A stretch of DNA of 64,000 nucleotides, from positions 51,233-115,232 of the forward strand of contig JAQGBZ010000202.1 in NCBI GenBank assembly GCA_034687125.1, given 5' to 3'. The notes under the pieces were generated by a model that was not told where the DNA came from, searched no databases, and was given only the letters and a program-made list of their open reading frames with translations. A program made the translations under genes and the position numbers. Below, piece by piece: positions 1-12,100 of this stretch. This DNA is from Neelides folsomi (lineage: Eukaryota > Arthropoda > Collembola > Neelipleona > Neelidae). Numbering within the stretch: position 1 is the stretch's first letter; every line of letters starts with the position of its first letter.

Positions 1-2262
1 CAAAACAAACTGTGAGAGCTTCACTAATATAAATTTAAATCAGAATATAACATTGTAGGTATAGTGCAGTGTTATTACAAAAATGTTAGCTCATGCGGCA
101 CAAAACGGTTGACTTATACGGTTGACTAATATTTTTAGTCCCCCATCAATGAGACAGACGATAATATACGTATTTGTCAAAGTATAAATATAAGTAGTAT
201 ATCTTGAACCATATTTATAATATACAATACATTATGCTTCATATCCTTCTTTAGAATCATCGTTTAACGTAGTTTAAAGTAATTTATATCTTATTTGTAC
301 CATATACCATAATGTATACTTTCCCTACATCAATTTTATACGTTTTGTATGAAACTTCCTTTTTTGTAAAATGAAGTAAATGAATTTTCCTTTCTTCTGA
401 ACATAACAATGACTGTCAAGATTGTGATCAGACCTTTTTTCATCCTCGACCCGAATCGTATTAGAATTTTGAAATTAGGATCACGCGGGGCTTTGAAAGG
501 AAGAATGATCGGGTGCTCTTTGGCGTCTCCCGGCGTCCCGAGGATATTTTTGAGCCTTGTGGTAACCAAGCGGGGAATTGCTCCTCTTAAACCCTCGTCC
601 GAATCTCCATCTGACCTCTCCTTTTGGGACAACTCCAAATCTTGCAAAATATGGGCAAAGACTTCCGGAGAATCTCAAAAGGTTCTAAAATATGATGCCC
701 TCAAAGGTTCTAGACATCAAAGTAAACACATTCCCTAAACTTTCCAGAAAAATATTGGCCAAAGCATATTGGTCATTCAAATTCATTTTATTATTAGATT
801 AATATTAAAATCGATATTCAAGATACCCTAATTAAATTTTAATTATGTGGATCTCTATTGTCCTTTACATTCATTATATTTGTTATGAAGTTCTAAAGAA
901 ATATTGGGTATTTAAAAGTTTAAACTAATTTTAGCCCAAAGGATTATTAATCATCGCTTTCTCATTTTTTTTAATTGGGAGAAAATTGAGAAAAAGTTTT
1001 GCAATTATTTAATGCTAAAAAAATTGAAAAGTTTATGAAAAACTTTTTAAGCTTGAATTACCGCTTGATTTAAATTACTTCACTATCGGTTTAATTATGA
1101 GTATGAGGGAGTAAATAACTCACAATTTATATGTTAGTAATTTTAAAAAGTAATAATTAACAATTGGCTAAAACTGTATAACATTTTCATGTAAAAGTTT
1201 TATTTAATGAAAATTTCAGCATCATAGCTAATTGCGAGTACTTATTATATATAAAATACTGAATGCGATATCATGTAACTTCCTTATGAACATTATTATT
1301 TTTAATTAAAGTGAAGAAAATTATTAATCAAATGAACGTTGTTTTAAAAATTACTTATCCTAATTAAAAAGATTTTAATTTAATCAAGTAGGACCAAACA
1401 CAAAACTACTCATTCAGCAATGTAAAATGCATGTTGGAAAACTTGAAACTTTGAGTTTCTTCTTCTACGTCATTTCATTAGAAAGCATTTGAGAAAACAT
1501 TCTGACATTCTGAATAGGCAAGTAATTAAATTTTGAATAGAAGCATTTAATTATGAGTAATTTTATTTATTTATAAGAAATACACCGTGAACAAACACCA
1601 TAATCAAGCAATTTATAATATTCTTACAGACAATATTAGATTTCTCATTTTTAATCGATACACATCGAAATCTTTCATGTTTACTCAACAAAATTAGACT
1701 AGATCTTGATAGTTTAGGAAAATGTAAATGTTTACAATTTCCTCCAAATCTCCAAGTACATCTAAAGGTAGATAATAAATACTATTTACATAACATACAT
1801 TATGTATGGCTGTATTTACATATATATTAAGTAAGTAAATATACCGTCCTAGGTATATGTATAGGAGTTCTTGGTCCCATGCTTAAAAATGAATAAATAT
1901 TCTCGATTTGGTTCTTACATATGGATGAATTGGACAGACGTCAGAGGAAACCTCTTTTACCGCATTTTATACCCCCAGAGAAAGGTATCTTACAATATGG
2001 AATTTTAAGAGGAATTTGTAGGAGGACTTTAAGCTCTAGAGCCTAATTTCCCATTCAGGCTCCGTCCGTATAATTTGAGGAAAGGAGTGAAGAAGGTAAA
2101 TTGATAACGGCTTGGTTCAATTTCCCCTACTAATAGAATTTTCTTACTTTCTGGGACCGTAAATTTCCAAAGGCAATTCTTTCCCATACGGACCAATTTT
2201 TATACGATTCTTCCTTTATTATTAACTCTTCAAAATTCTTATTCAAATACAGTCCAAATTCA
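1..2262. other. Intergenic sequence, no gene recognised
   Basis: AT-rich sequence with no open frame that I can link to a protein family or to convincing splice sites. A relatively GC-rich patch at about 410-720 is open on both strands for roughly 100 codons, but neither frame resembles a known family and codon use is not informative. It could be a decayed mobile element, an exon of an unseen gene, or chance. Confidence 0.5.
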
Positions 2263-2268
2263 AATACT

Positions 2269-2632
2269 CTAAAATCTCCATTAGAACGCCCCGCGTTCTA
2301 TTCGCAGAATTAAAAAAATACCCCGCGTTCTATTAGAGACCCGCGCTCTATTCGTAAATCTAAATTTCTACAATTTTTTACAATTTTCTTTAGAAAAATT
2401 ACTATTTCATGTTTAAATTTTGCGAAATATGAATGATTTTCATTTAAATAGTAATATAGAGTCTATATCATTTAATTTATCAATGCTCACACCTCAAAAA
2501 GATGCGAGTTTTCTTATAAAGACCCGCGTACTAATTGGGACCCGTGTTCTATTAGAGACCCGCGTTCTATTTGAAAATTTTAAATCAACCCCCGCGTTCT
2601 AATAGAGACCCGCGTTCTAATGGAGATTTTAG
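2269..2632. mobile_element. MITE with perfect 21-bp inverted ends and a 6-bp target duplication
   Basis: The ends at 2269-2289 and 2612-2632 are perfect 21-bp inverted repeats starting CTAAAATCTCC. They are flanked directly by the same 6 bp, AATACT, at 2263-2268 and 2633-2638, which I read as a target-site duplication. The 364-bp interior has no transposase; it is filled with copies of a short unit of the type CCCGCGTTCTATTAGAGA in subterminal clusters on both sides. This is the structure of a non-autonomous DNA transposon. The superfamily cannot be assigned from the 6-bp duplication alone. Confidence 0.85.
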
Positions 2633-2638
2633 AATACT

Positions 2639-4616
2639 CAACATTTGGTTGTCGATTTGAATGAATTTGAACATTTTCTCGCATTCAAAGCTATTACATA
2701 AAGTATAACGAAAATGATAATATAGTAGTTTTATGTAATATGAAGTACATAGTATACTATCAGTATTTATATGGTTTGGATAGTTTGTATATGGTTTATA
2801 AATATAGAGATAAAGAGCAACAGGCATAATCAGTATTAACATGCTTTTTCTAGCCAGAGACTAAAGTGTTCATAAATACCAAATAAGAGTTGATTCCCGA
2901 GAGAAACGAAAAGAACAAAGTGAGAAAAACGATTTTCCAAGAGAAAAGCGAAGAAATGCGGTGATTTTATTCAAAACTTTCTCTCTCCCATTCTTTATCT
3001 AAAAGTAAGGGAGCTTTGTATTTCATGCTTAAACCTGGAAAGATTTACTAAGGAGAAGGAACAAAGGTGGAAGGGTTGAGGGAATTTATGTAAATATATA
3101 TTCAGGTTGTTTAAAGGATGAAGAGAGGAATAACTATTTTCTTTTCTCTCCTTATGCTTTTACAAATTAATAGCCATCTTTTGTTTATTTTTCCTTCTTA
3201 CATCGTTCGCACGGTTTGTAAGTAAGGTTTAATACTGTTATACAAAAAAGGAAATGAACCATAAGATTTCATTGAATCTTCTATCCTTCCATCATTCCTT
3301 TGAACAAATAAAACTCTTCGTTCTTTTAGAGACCCAAACACTATTTTCCCTTTCTGTGTCAATTTGCTTTTGGAACAACACTCTCGTCTCTCATCTACAT
3401 TTTACATACAACAGTGAATGAATTCCCATATATGAAACGTTAAAACAAGGTAAAATCAAATTGATCAAATTTCAATAAAGTTGGTTCTTAAGTTTCAATT
3501 TTCAATATAAAATGATGTTAAAATGTTTTCTGATAATTAAATAATTACAGATAACTAACTTTAATTACCTACAAGGAATTGTATTTGGCCATTGTTAATA
3601 TTAATACAATTAAGATTTTAGAATGTAATAATGATGGATTTTTAAATGATTTGATCATGCACTTGACTTGGAATGCGTAGTTAAAAAGGCTCTTGTTTTA
3701 CGACTAGCTATAAAAAGTCCATTGGCGTGAGTGAGAGGAAAAGAATTTTTTATTCTTAAGGTAAGATCTAAAGTAAAAGGAAGGTTGAATTTAATTTTCT
3801 CCATTTTTCCCCATGAAGACGTCTGGTGGTCCTTGGCAGCCGTAAAAGGTTTAAAAGGCCCTCCCGAATCGTTAATATTAATTTGATACAAGAGAGCCGT
3901 CGTAATAGCCGGGGAAGAGGAAAGCGAGTGGAAGAGTAAAAATGCTTTTAGCTTCCTGGGATCACACGAGTGAAAGCAGAGAGGTGGAGGAGGAGGGCAA
4001 AAGATAATGCGACTTTATCACCGCTTTATTTCTTGATACATCTCAACAGAGTCTGTCTTCAAGTTCCAACTCATCTCCTCTCACTCTCCCGTCACTCCTC
4101 AATTACAAATGTGCGTCTCTCCACCAAACTAACACTTTTTACTCGCTCTCGTAATTCACTTTTTAATATCAACAAACTTTTCTGTCTTACTTTTCTCACA
4201 TGTCTCAAGAGTTTAATTTTATAAATTTAAACTTTATTTAATTCATAGTAAAATTATTAAAAGTTTAAATGACCAAATATTTACAGATACTGACACTAAT
4301 GTCTGTACAATATTAATTATTATTACATTTACTCTTAAAACTGGATTTGAAATTTATAATGCTTTTATAACATTTAAATGGGATTTAAATGAAAAAGATA
4401 AAATTGCAAATTTTTCATTGCAAAATACAAATATTTTGTATTTTTGTTAAATGAGAGGGCAGAACATTATAAGAAACAAAGTTCGAAAAGGAAGAATCTG
4501 AAGACTTGCAAAAAGCTCATTAACTTTGAAAAAATTGAGTTGGGATCAAAAGGACCTTTTTGAATTTTTCCCCGATGCAATTATTTACATACACAAGAAA
4601 TTGTTAATAACGGAAG
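2639..4616. other. Intergenic sequence, no gene recognised
   Basis: Pyrimidine-rich and AT-rich tracts with short chance ORFs on both strands (for example around 3655-3891 and 3970-4224). None matches a family I know or has a consistent pair of splice sites. It may hold promoter sequence for the stomatin exon proposed at 4617. Confidence 0.45.
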
Positions 4617-4698
4617 ATGAATCGAGAAGAGATGATGAGGGGGCCGTACGTTCTTGTAAGCGATCCGGACAGTCCGCATCCTTTCCCTGTTCGCATTC
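4617..4698 (+). CDS. Candidate third alternative first exon (1c) of the stomatin gene
   Basis: ATG at 4617 opens a 27-codon frame (MNREEMMRGPYVLVSDPDSP, then seven more residues) after an in-frame TAA at 4608. It ends one base into a codon at a consensus donor GTAAGT (4699). This is the phase needed to join stomatin exon 2 at 19101, where the split codon becomes CAT (His), giving a 300-aa isoform. The stretch is GC-richer than its surroundings. No homology supports this N-terminus, and a short ORF before a consensus donor can occur by chance, so it is weaker than exons 1a and 1b. Confidence 0.4.
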
Positions 4699-7600
4699 GT
4701 AAGTTTCTTGCCTTTTTGTAAAAGACGTCATTCGCCTTGTGTTACATTATGAGAGGTAATGAGGAAACAAACAATGCGACATTTTATTTTGTTCATTTTT
4801 CCTTTTTATTAAAAAGTCCGTTGTTTATTAGTTCATATATGTTTGGCGCTTTTGGAAGGTATTTTTGACTAAACTTATTTTATACTAAGAATACTACAAA
4901 AGAGAAAATTATAAATGTTTTAATTGCTATTTAAATAATTTGGATTATTTTTAAATTCTTGAGTTTTGGAATGAAAATGATTTTCGAAGGAATTCCAAGA
5001 ATTTGGAAATTCAAACTTTCTTTCTATTTGAACTGTAAAGTGATTCTCAAACTCTTGCAATTTCCCTTCACAAGATCCTAAATATCCGACTTTACTTATA
5101 AATGACACAAAAGCACTTAAGAGTTGATTCTTCGAACAACTTTCAATCTCATTTCTTCTCTTTATTTATTCACAGAAAAGTTCAAAGTTGATTCAATTCT
5201 TTACAAATTGACCATTTTCGCAATCCAAATCATTGATGCTTTATAGCCATTGAACGATTCAATCAGAATTTCTATTCTTTTACTAACATTAAAAATTAAT
5301 GCATTTTAATTTATTTATTGAACATTTCTTGTTTGAAAAATAAATTTTAATTGGAAATGTACTTTGTGTTAAAAATGAATGGCCTTCATGTCAACTCTGC
5401 ATGTTTGGTGTTTCTTTAACTTGGAAAGAGGGCAAAGGAATGAATAATTAAACCTCCCTTGTTTTTCTTAATACAATCAATATAAATGATCGTATTAGTT
5501 GCGACTGAAACAATGTTGGACAATCTACCTACTTATTATACTCATTGTCAGTATATCACGTACTTTAGTACCAGTTAGTTTCAAAGCAAAAGGTAAAATA
5601 CATATACTAATTACACAATTCACTAAAATGTTTGGAAATACTTAATCTAACTGTATCTAATTTAGGCAATATGTTTTAACTTATGGCTTAATAGACTATA
5701 ACAATAAACATTATCTTAAATGCATACTTAATCATATGGATATTGCATGTTAAATTAAACGTTGTCCTTTAGTATTAATATATCTTAAATGCTTTTAATA
5801 TGATTTAATCATTAACAGGCAAAGTATTAATATAATTTTATTGATTAAGTTTTTTTCCTAAGAAATAATTATTTTTCCCAGCTCTTTTTTAATTATCAAA
5901 ATATTGTGAAATACAGTTTAATCAATTTTGAATTTAGAATTCCGATTAAAAACTCAGAGTTATTAAGAACTTTTTCTGTTATAGATATAAATAAAGGGTT
6001 GACTTTTAAAACTTGAAATGGATTTTGAATCTTGATATTGAGTTTAATTTTGAAATTGAGATGATGTTTACATAAGGGCCATTGTTCCCAAAGTGGAAAG
6101 TTGAGAAGAAAAGTTTCCCTCGTTCGCTACATAAAAGTGAAAGGTTTAATGAACAGACTTCCTATGGTGGGAACGGGTAAAGATATTTATTTCCCTCGCC
6201 TCTCATCTCAATCTCAAACAAATGGGGGAAAAGAAGTATTACGCATCCTGTCCCACACTTAAAAGTACAAGTGGGGATAAAAAGTATAAAAGAGGAGAAT
6301 ATAAATAAGAAAGAAAATGAAGAGTTATAAATTGGAGTATTTGAGATCCCTGACACGTTTTCCATTTCATCTCGAGAACATCGTGTAAATATAAACAAAG
6401 ACAGAGAACCGCACTTCGCTCACCTTTGCCCTTTCAAAAAAGACTCTTTTTTCATCCTCGTTCGTCATTACAAAATTCCCCCACTTCAACAAGAGTTCTC
6501 ACATAAATAAATATTTTCTTATTTCTCAGACGTCGTCCATCCCTTGAATGAAAATGAGATGCGTGAGAAAAAAATCATTTTTTTAAATCTTATTTTGAGC
6601 ATTAATTTGATTTTTCCTTTTCCTCCTAACTCGAATTCCTATAATATAATCAAAACATTTTTTGTACTATGGTCCAAATTGGTTTGTTTAAATGGATTTA
6701 ATAGTTTAGTGAATTGGTGGAAATAGGAGTTTATCTTTCATTAATTTATTCAATGAGAGCTCGCAGGACGGTCGAGACGGTTCCTTCATAAAAACCATTA
6801 AAGTAATAAAATGAACCATGAAGGAAGCAATGATTAATTATTCTTATTTCTCAATTGCGGGTTGTCCTAATTAAACAATTATAACATCTCATAAAACTTT
6901 CCCTTCTGTTTTCTCTTCTCTATTTCTCATAACGTTGTATTTTCACTCGACTTTGTCTGGAAGAAAACGAATTATAATGAAGAATATTATGTTCTCGGGT
7001 TTTATATCCCAAAGGGATATAAAAGGCATTAATGAAAATGAATGTTCTGTTTAAAATACTACTTCTTCCTTTAATAAGATCCAAGCATCTACGCACTGAA
7101 ACTGTAACCGTTATTCAAGCCATTTCTTGAGTCATTTCAAAGTCTGTTATAATTGATTTAATATACATTCAATATGGCTACTTACGAAAAATGTTAAAAT
7201 ATTTACTATAAATTTAGTGATACAATTACATATTTTATGTGTATTCATATTATTTTTTAGGTGTTATGTAACTATCCTAAATAAATGCCGCTATTCAATA
7301 TGAAATTAAGTTGTAAATTGCATGCACAATACCTTGAGTCAAACTTTATAGATGCACAGATGGTTATATATTTTACCTGTTATGTAATTGGCTTTCATAA
7401 ATAAGTTTTTTTCTTGCATGAGGTTGTGTTCTTATATTGGGTATAATACTGTGTATATATTTACATATCCTACATACTAGTATAGTGCATAATACTCATA
7501 TTCTCCTTTTGACTTCCACGGCCATCAAACAGAAAGAGATAAAGTCGAAATTATTTAATTTGGGACAAATCTATTAGTCATGATTAAGATAGTTGGTAAT

Positions 7601-9112
7601 GGGGGAATTATTAAAGGTATCGACTGTCGTGTGTCCTTTGTTTACGCTCGTGCCTATCTTGTCTTAATTTCGATATATTTATAAATGCCCTAATTTCGGA
7701 GTTAAATGAAGGGGATTTTCCAAGGGAGACTTAACGTTTGCCGTGAGAGGCTTTCATAAGACTCCCAGTTTCAAATAAGTCAGAAGAAAAAGAGATCGAT
7801 GAAAGGAAACTTACTTCAGTCACAAGTATTAAGCCATTGTGGCGATGTGGCGAAGGTCCACTTTTAAATAAAACAATTCTCCTTCAATTTGCACGAGGAA
7901 GAAAAACGTCCCTTTTCACCACGATTCCACTATTCGAACAACTTAAGAATTTCAAATTTGACAAAACTTTTCCGACACCATTTTTAAGCCTCCTAAAAAT
8001 AAGTTCTTTAATCCTCTTCCATGTTTCGCTCAACGAACTCGATAAAGTTTTAATAGCTTTATTTAACCGTCTGTGACCTGTTAAGCATTAAATCGGATTA
8101 AATTACACAATTTCTATACTTTTATGACTCTTATCTCACCATTTCACCATTCTCAACCAATTTTCAATCATGAGTTAAAAATTAAAATGAATTAACCCAA
8201 TAAATATCCATTTATCTTAAAGTACCTGTAGAGTAAAATATATCGATACAAATACTCCTGGCTTCCTTAACTCGTAAAATAAGACTTAAAATCTTAAGTC
8301 AATTAAAGACTTCACCAACTTTAAATATAAAATTTAATTGTAAAAGTTCCTACGAACCTTTTAATGTTTTTATTCTCCTTATTAAATATCCAGTATATCC
8401 TGATAGGTTTCTTTAACCAAAAAATAGAATACTGTTCAATTTATTTTGGGACTCCATCCAGTTGAAGAGTACCAGGAGTAGTTATATAAAAGGGACTTTA
8501 TAGATTATTGCAGGCGATTGCGAGAATATAAATCAGGACGGGTTTAGAAGTGCAAATCTTGGGATTTCCTCTCCTTTTCTGCCCTTACGTTTCCTTTTCC
8601 TTTTCCCTCAAATGACCCTTATATATTAAATACATCTCCCGCTGGAAGTGAAAGGGGATATAAAAGTGAAAATTCAGGGTTATTGAACAATACGGGCCGA
8701 ACTTGGCGTTCGTGAGACTCCAAGAAAGATCAAAAAGAAAAGTTTATTTAGTCCTTCGTCTATAACTCCTTCTTGCTTATAAATAAAGAGTAAACGGAGA
8801 AACTTTTTCTCCCCTTCCCTCAATGCGTATTTTGTGAGGAAAAGATTGAACTTTTCTTAAAATACCATTTCCTTCAAAGTCTGGACCTTTATAGAATTAC
8901 TTGTAATATACCATATAACTGTATATCTGTAATAGAAGTGTAGAAGCCTCATCTTCTCCCTCCCTTGAAAGTATCCTTCATAATTTATGGAAACAAGTTT
9001 TGTGAAATTGAGCTGACTCCGAGCGAGGGAAAGTCTCAAGTTCCTCATTCTCATTTCCTCTCACGGATATTTCTCTGGTGGTTGACTTTTGGTGGGAAGT
9101 GAATTAAATACG
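4699..9112 (+). other. Noncoding stretch between stomatin exons 1c and 1a
   Basis: If exon 1c is real this is intron plus the promoter of exon 1a; otherwise it is intergenic. It is AT-rich with polypyrimidine runs. Open frames such as 7837-8076 are short and unlike any known protein. No RNA gene or clear mobile element was recognised. Confidence 0.45.
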
Positions 9113-12100
9113 ATGGACTTCTTAGGAGCACCACGTCTTGACGTTCCAATCCCTATGGCGGAGATGACGGAACTTTCTGGGTCGTCTGAAGGGAGAAAGG
9201 GGTCAATGAGTCTTCACCCTCCTTCAATTCCCACACAACAACGACGGTCTGTCACTGGATATGATGCGTCTTATAATGAAAGTAAGTGATTTAATTTAAT
9301 AATTAGCTACGTATTTATAAATACATAATTAAATAGGTAGTATTTCAATTACGTATATGATAATTACCCATATTCATTCATTAAACGGTCATTCATAAAT
9401 TCACCTACATGCCATGTTCATTTGTTTACATTCATTTACATTTGATGTTTATCTATACAGAGTGCGCTATAAGTGTCTTTCTTTTTTACTTTGACAACCA
9501 TAACAAAAAGAAAGATACTTATGGCGCACCCAGTATAAGTGTATTTATATTTATCTTGTATTACTGTATTCCTCTACTATACTGTATTACAGATAGTATA
9601 TTTACTTGTAATATTCCTTTTAGTCTTTATCATTTTTTTAAATCCTGCATTGAATCTATTCCATGAACAAGTCTCAATTAAGAATTATTGACAAATTGAA
9701 TTAAGGGTTTATTAATTTTCTTTGGAATCTGAGATCCGGATATTTCTGAGGAATTAATCAAAAAGAGTCTTGTTCTTTTCTTCAAACGAGGTCCATTGAG
9801 GGAAAAGAGAGATTTAATAAAAAGGGAAGATTTGGGAAGAAGCCTTGAAGGAAGGGAAGATTTGATCCCTCTGGAATTGAGATGATGAGACAGATATGAG
9901 TACCAATGTAATCCTTTCCCTTTTGAGGGAAAAAGATAAAAGATGGTGTAATTGTGAGCCTTTCTTCCTATAATTTCTCTCGATAATGCGAAGCGGAAAT
10001 AGACCCTAGAGAATATTAGAGATGGAACTAACTAACTACTTAAATTCGACTCTTTTCCTTTAACATGCTTGGGGAGGAGATCTGCCAAGATTTCCTTTCT
10101 CTGCATTTCCTTCGTCTTTTGAGGAGAATAAATCGATTCGGAATAATATCTCCCATTCAATAAAGATTTCACTTTTCCTTTTACTTCCTTTTTATTCCGA
10201 TGTACGTGATTGGATTTTGATACCTTTATCATTTGGAATATTTAAGAATTCTTTCTTGAATTCTGATCGATTCTCTTTTGAATTGAAAGGATTCGTTTAT
10301 TCAAAAAGATATACGAGATGATTTCGTATGATCTCATAGCTCCAATTTCATATCTATTTAATGGTTGTAGTAAAATATGAAATTATCATTTGGAGAGCTA
10401 TGTACTTACATTTACCATTTACCTTTATTAGGTACAGATTATTGTACAAATAAATATTCAGCCTTAAAATAATAAACCATTTGCTTTAAAATTTACAATG
10501 CAATAAAACTTTCAAGTTGGTCCGTTTTTCTAAAAATAGGTTTTACCACCCCGAACCCCTAAAAGGGCTATAACTTATATAAGCATATGGAGGATGTTGA
10601 AAAAAACCGACATTAATTGATGCTACTTCTTCAAACTCCGAATTGTCGTAAAATATCCTAGTGGAATATAGAGAATAAAAGTAAGCATATTGAGTTTCCC
10701 ACATCCTCCCTAGGCATTCATCCCCTTTCACAACCCCGTCCTTTATTTTCTTGTTTGGATGAACGGGAGTTTGGATCATCTGTTTTTCATCCCTCCCGAA
10801 CTTTCGCATTCTCTGTAACTCTGGACTGCATGAACGGACATTATGTATTTAGTAGCCAAGGAAGGACCCGGGCAAAAAGAACCCTCGCCCTCTCCCTTCC
10901 AAATAATATTTTTATGCGTCATTCCTTCTAACTTAAATTCATCTCTTCAAATTCTAAATTCAACAATCGACAATAATCTCCATACATCATATATAATACA
11001 ATCCAGTAATTCCATATATTTATATTCAAATGAAGCAGTTTGAAAAGGAAAGTATATTCTAAGGCATTTGGATCATTTAGAATTTTTCCAAACTTTTGAA
11101 CCAACCCGTAGAGGGAAAAGAGAAGTCTCGGAATTCTTCAAAAGCAAAAGTCCTTCATGCATTCGCAAATGATTCTGCGAGTGAATTTGTTCAAGCGAAA
11201 AGTGTTTTGTAGTAATTTTGTACACAGTTAAAGACTTTGTGTCAAACTTTGGTAAGTCTTATACACTGTGTTGACGGAGTTCGTTTGCCCCTTTACTTCT
11301 CAATTGTGTTGTGCGTGGAAAGTTTTCATGGGATTTCTCCATCCGTATTTTCTCATTAAAATGGTACAATTTGGCCTGTAGAGCTTTCAAGACCGAAGAG
11401 TGTCAAGTGGAAATTGTGAGCCTTTGGAAGGGGATTTGAATACAAATAGAGAGCACAGGAGGAGGATAACATAATTTGAAAGATGTCAACAAGGGTGGGT
11501 GAAGGGAGCGTGTCTCCAAGAGCAAGCACAAGTGTATCTTTGAGTGGTTCTCCAGCAATGAAGCCACCATTGGACAAAAGAGTGCCAAAAAGGGGAATAG
11601 ACCAAGTCATCAATCTCCCTGTGGATAACTCTAATAAACTCGTCTACACAAACAATGATGGTAAAATAATACTATTAGTAAATTGCTATAATGTTATGTC
11701 GTTCTTAGATTCTTCTAAATACCTGTAGAAATACATATTACTTATCAACAGATCAACACGTTAAAGTGCGAAGTGTGATTCCAATCTGTTGATAGTTTTA
11801 TTGATTATTTTCTTTCTTATGGCAAAATATGTGTAAACATATTGGGGGCATATAGGAAAATCATGTTCTTTTGCAAATTATTTAAATATAATAGTAATAC
11901 TAACTTTATAGAGATCTATCTAAAATAGAAAATTTTTCATAATGTTTTATTGTAGAGTAAGTTTTAAAAAGAGTCGGCAATCAATTTTGAAAAGAAATGT
12001 CATTGGTATTTATGATCTTGTAAATATCTGATCATTAATTTTATAAACGTAGTATCATGAGATTTTTTTATTTCAAAACCCCGACGTTGTTGCAAGATCC

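Noticed and set aside
336-738. Overlapping ORFs of about 100 codons on both strands
   Set aside because: Neither frame resembles a family or has paired splice sites; both could be open by chance in a less AT-rich patch.
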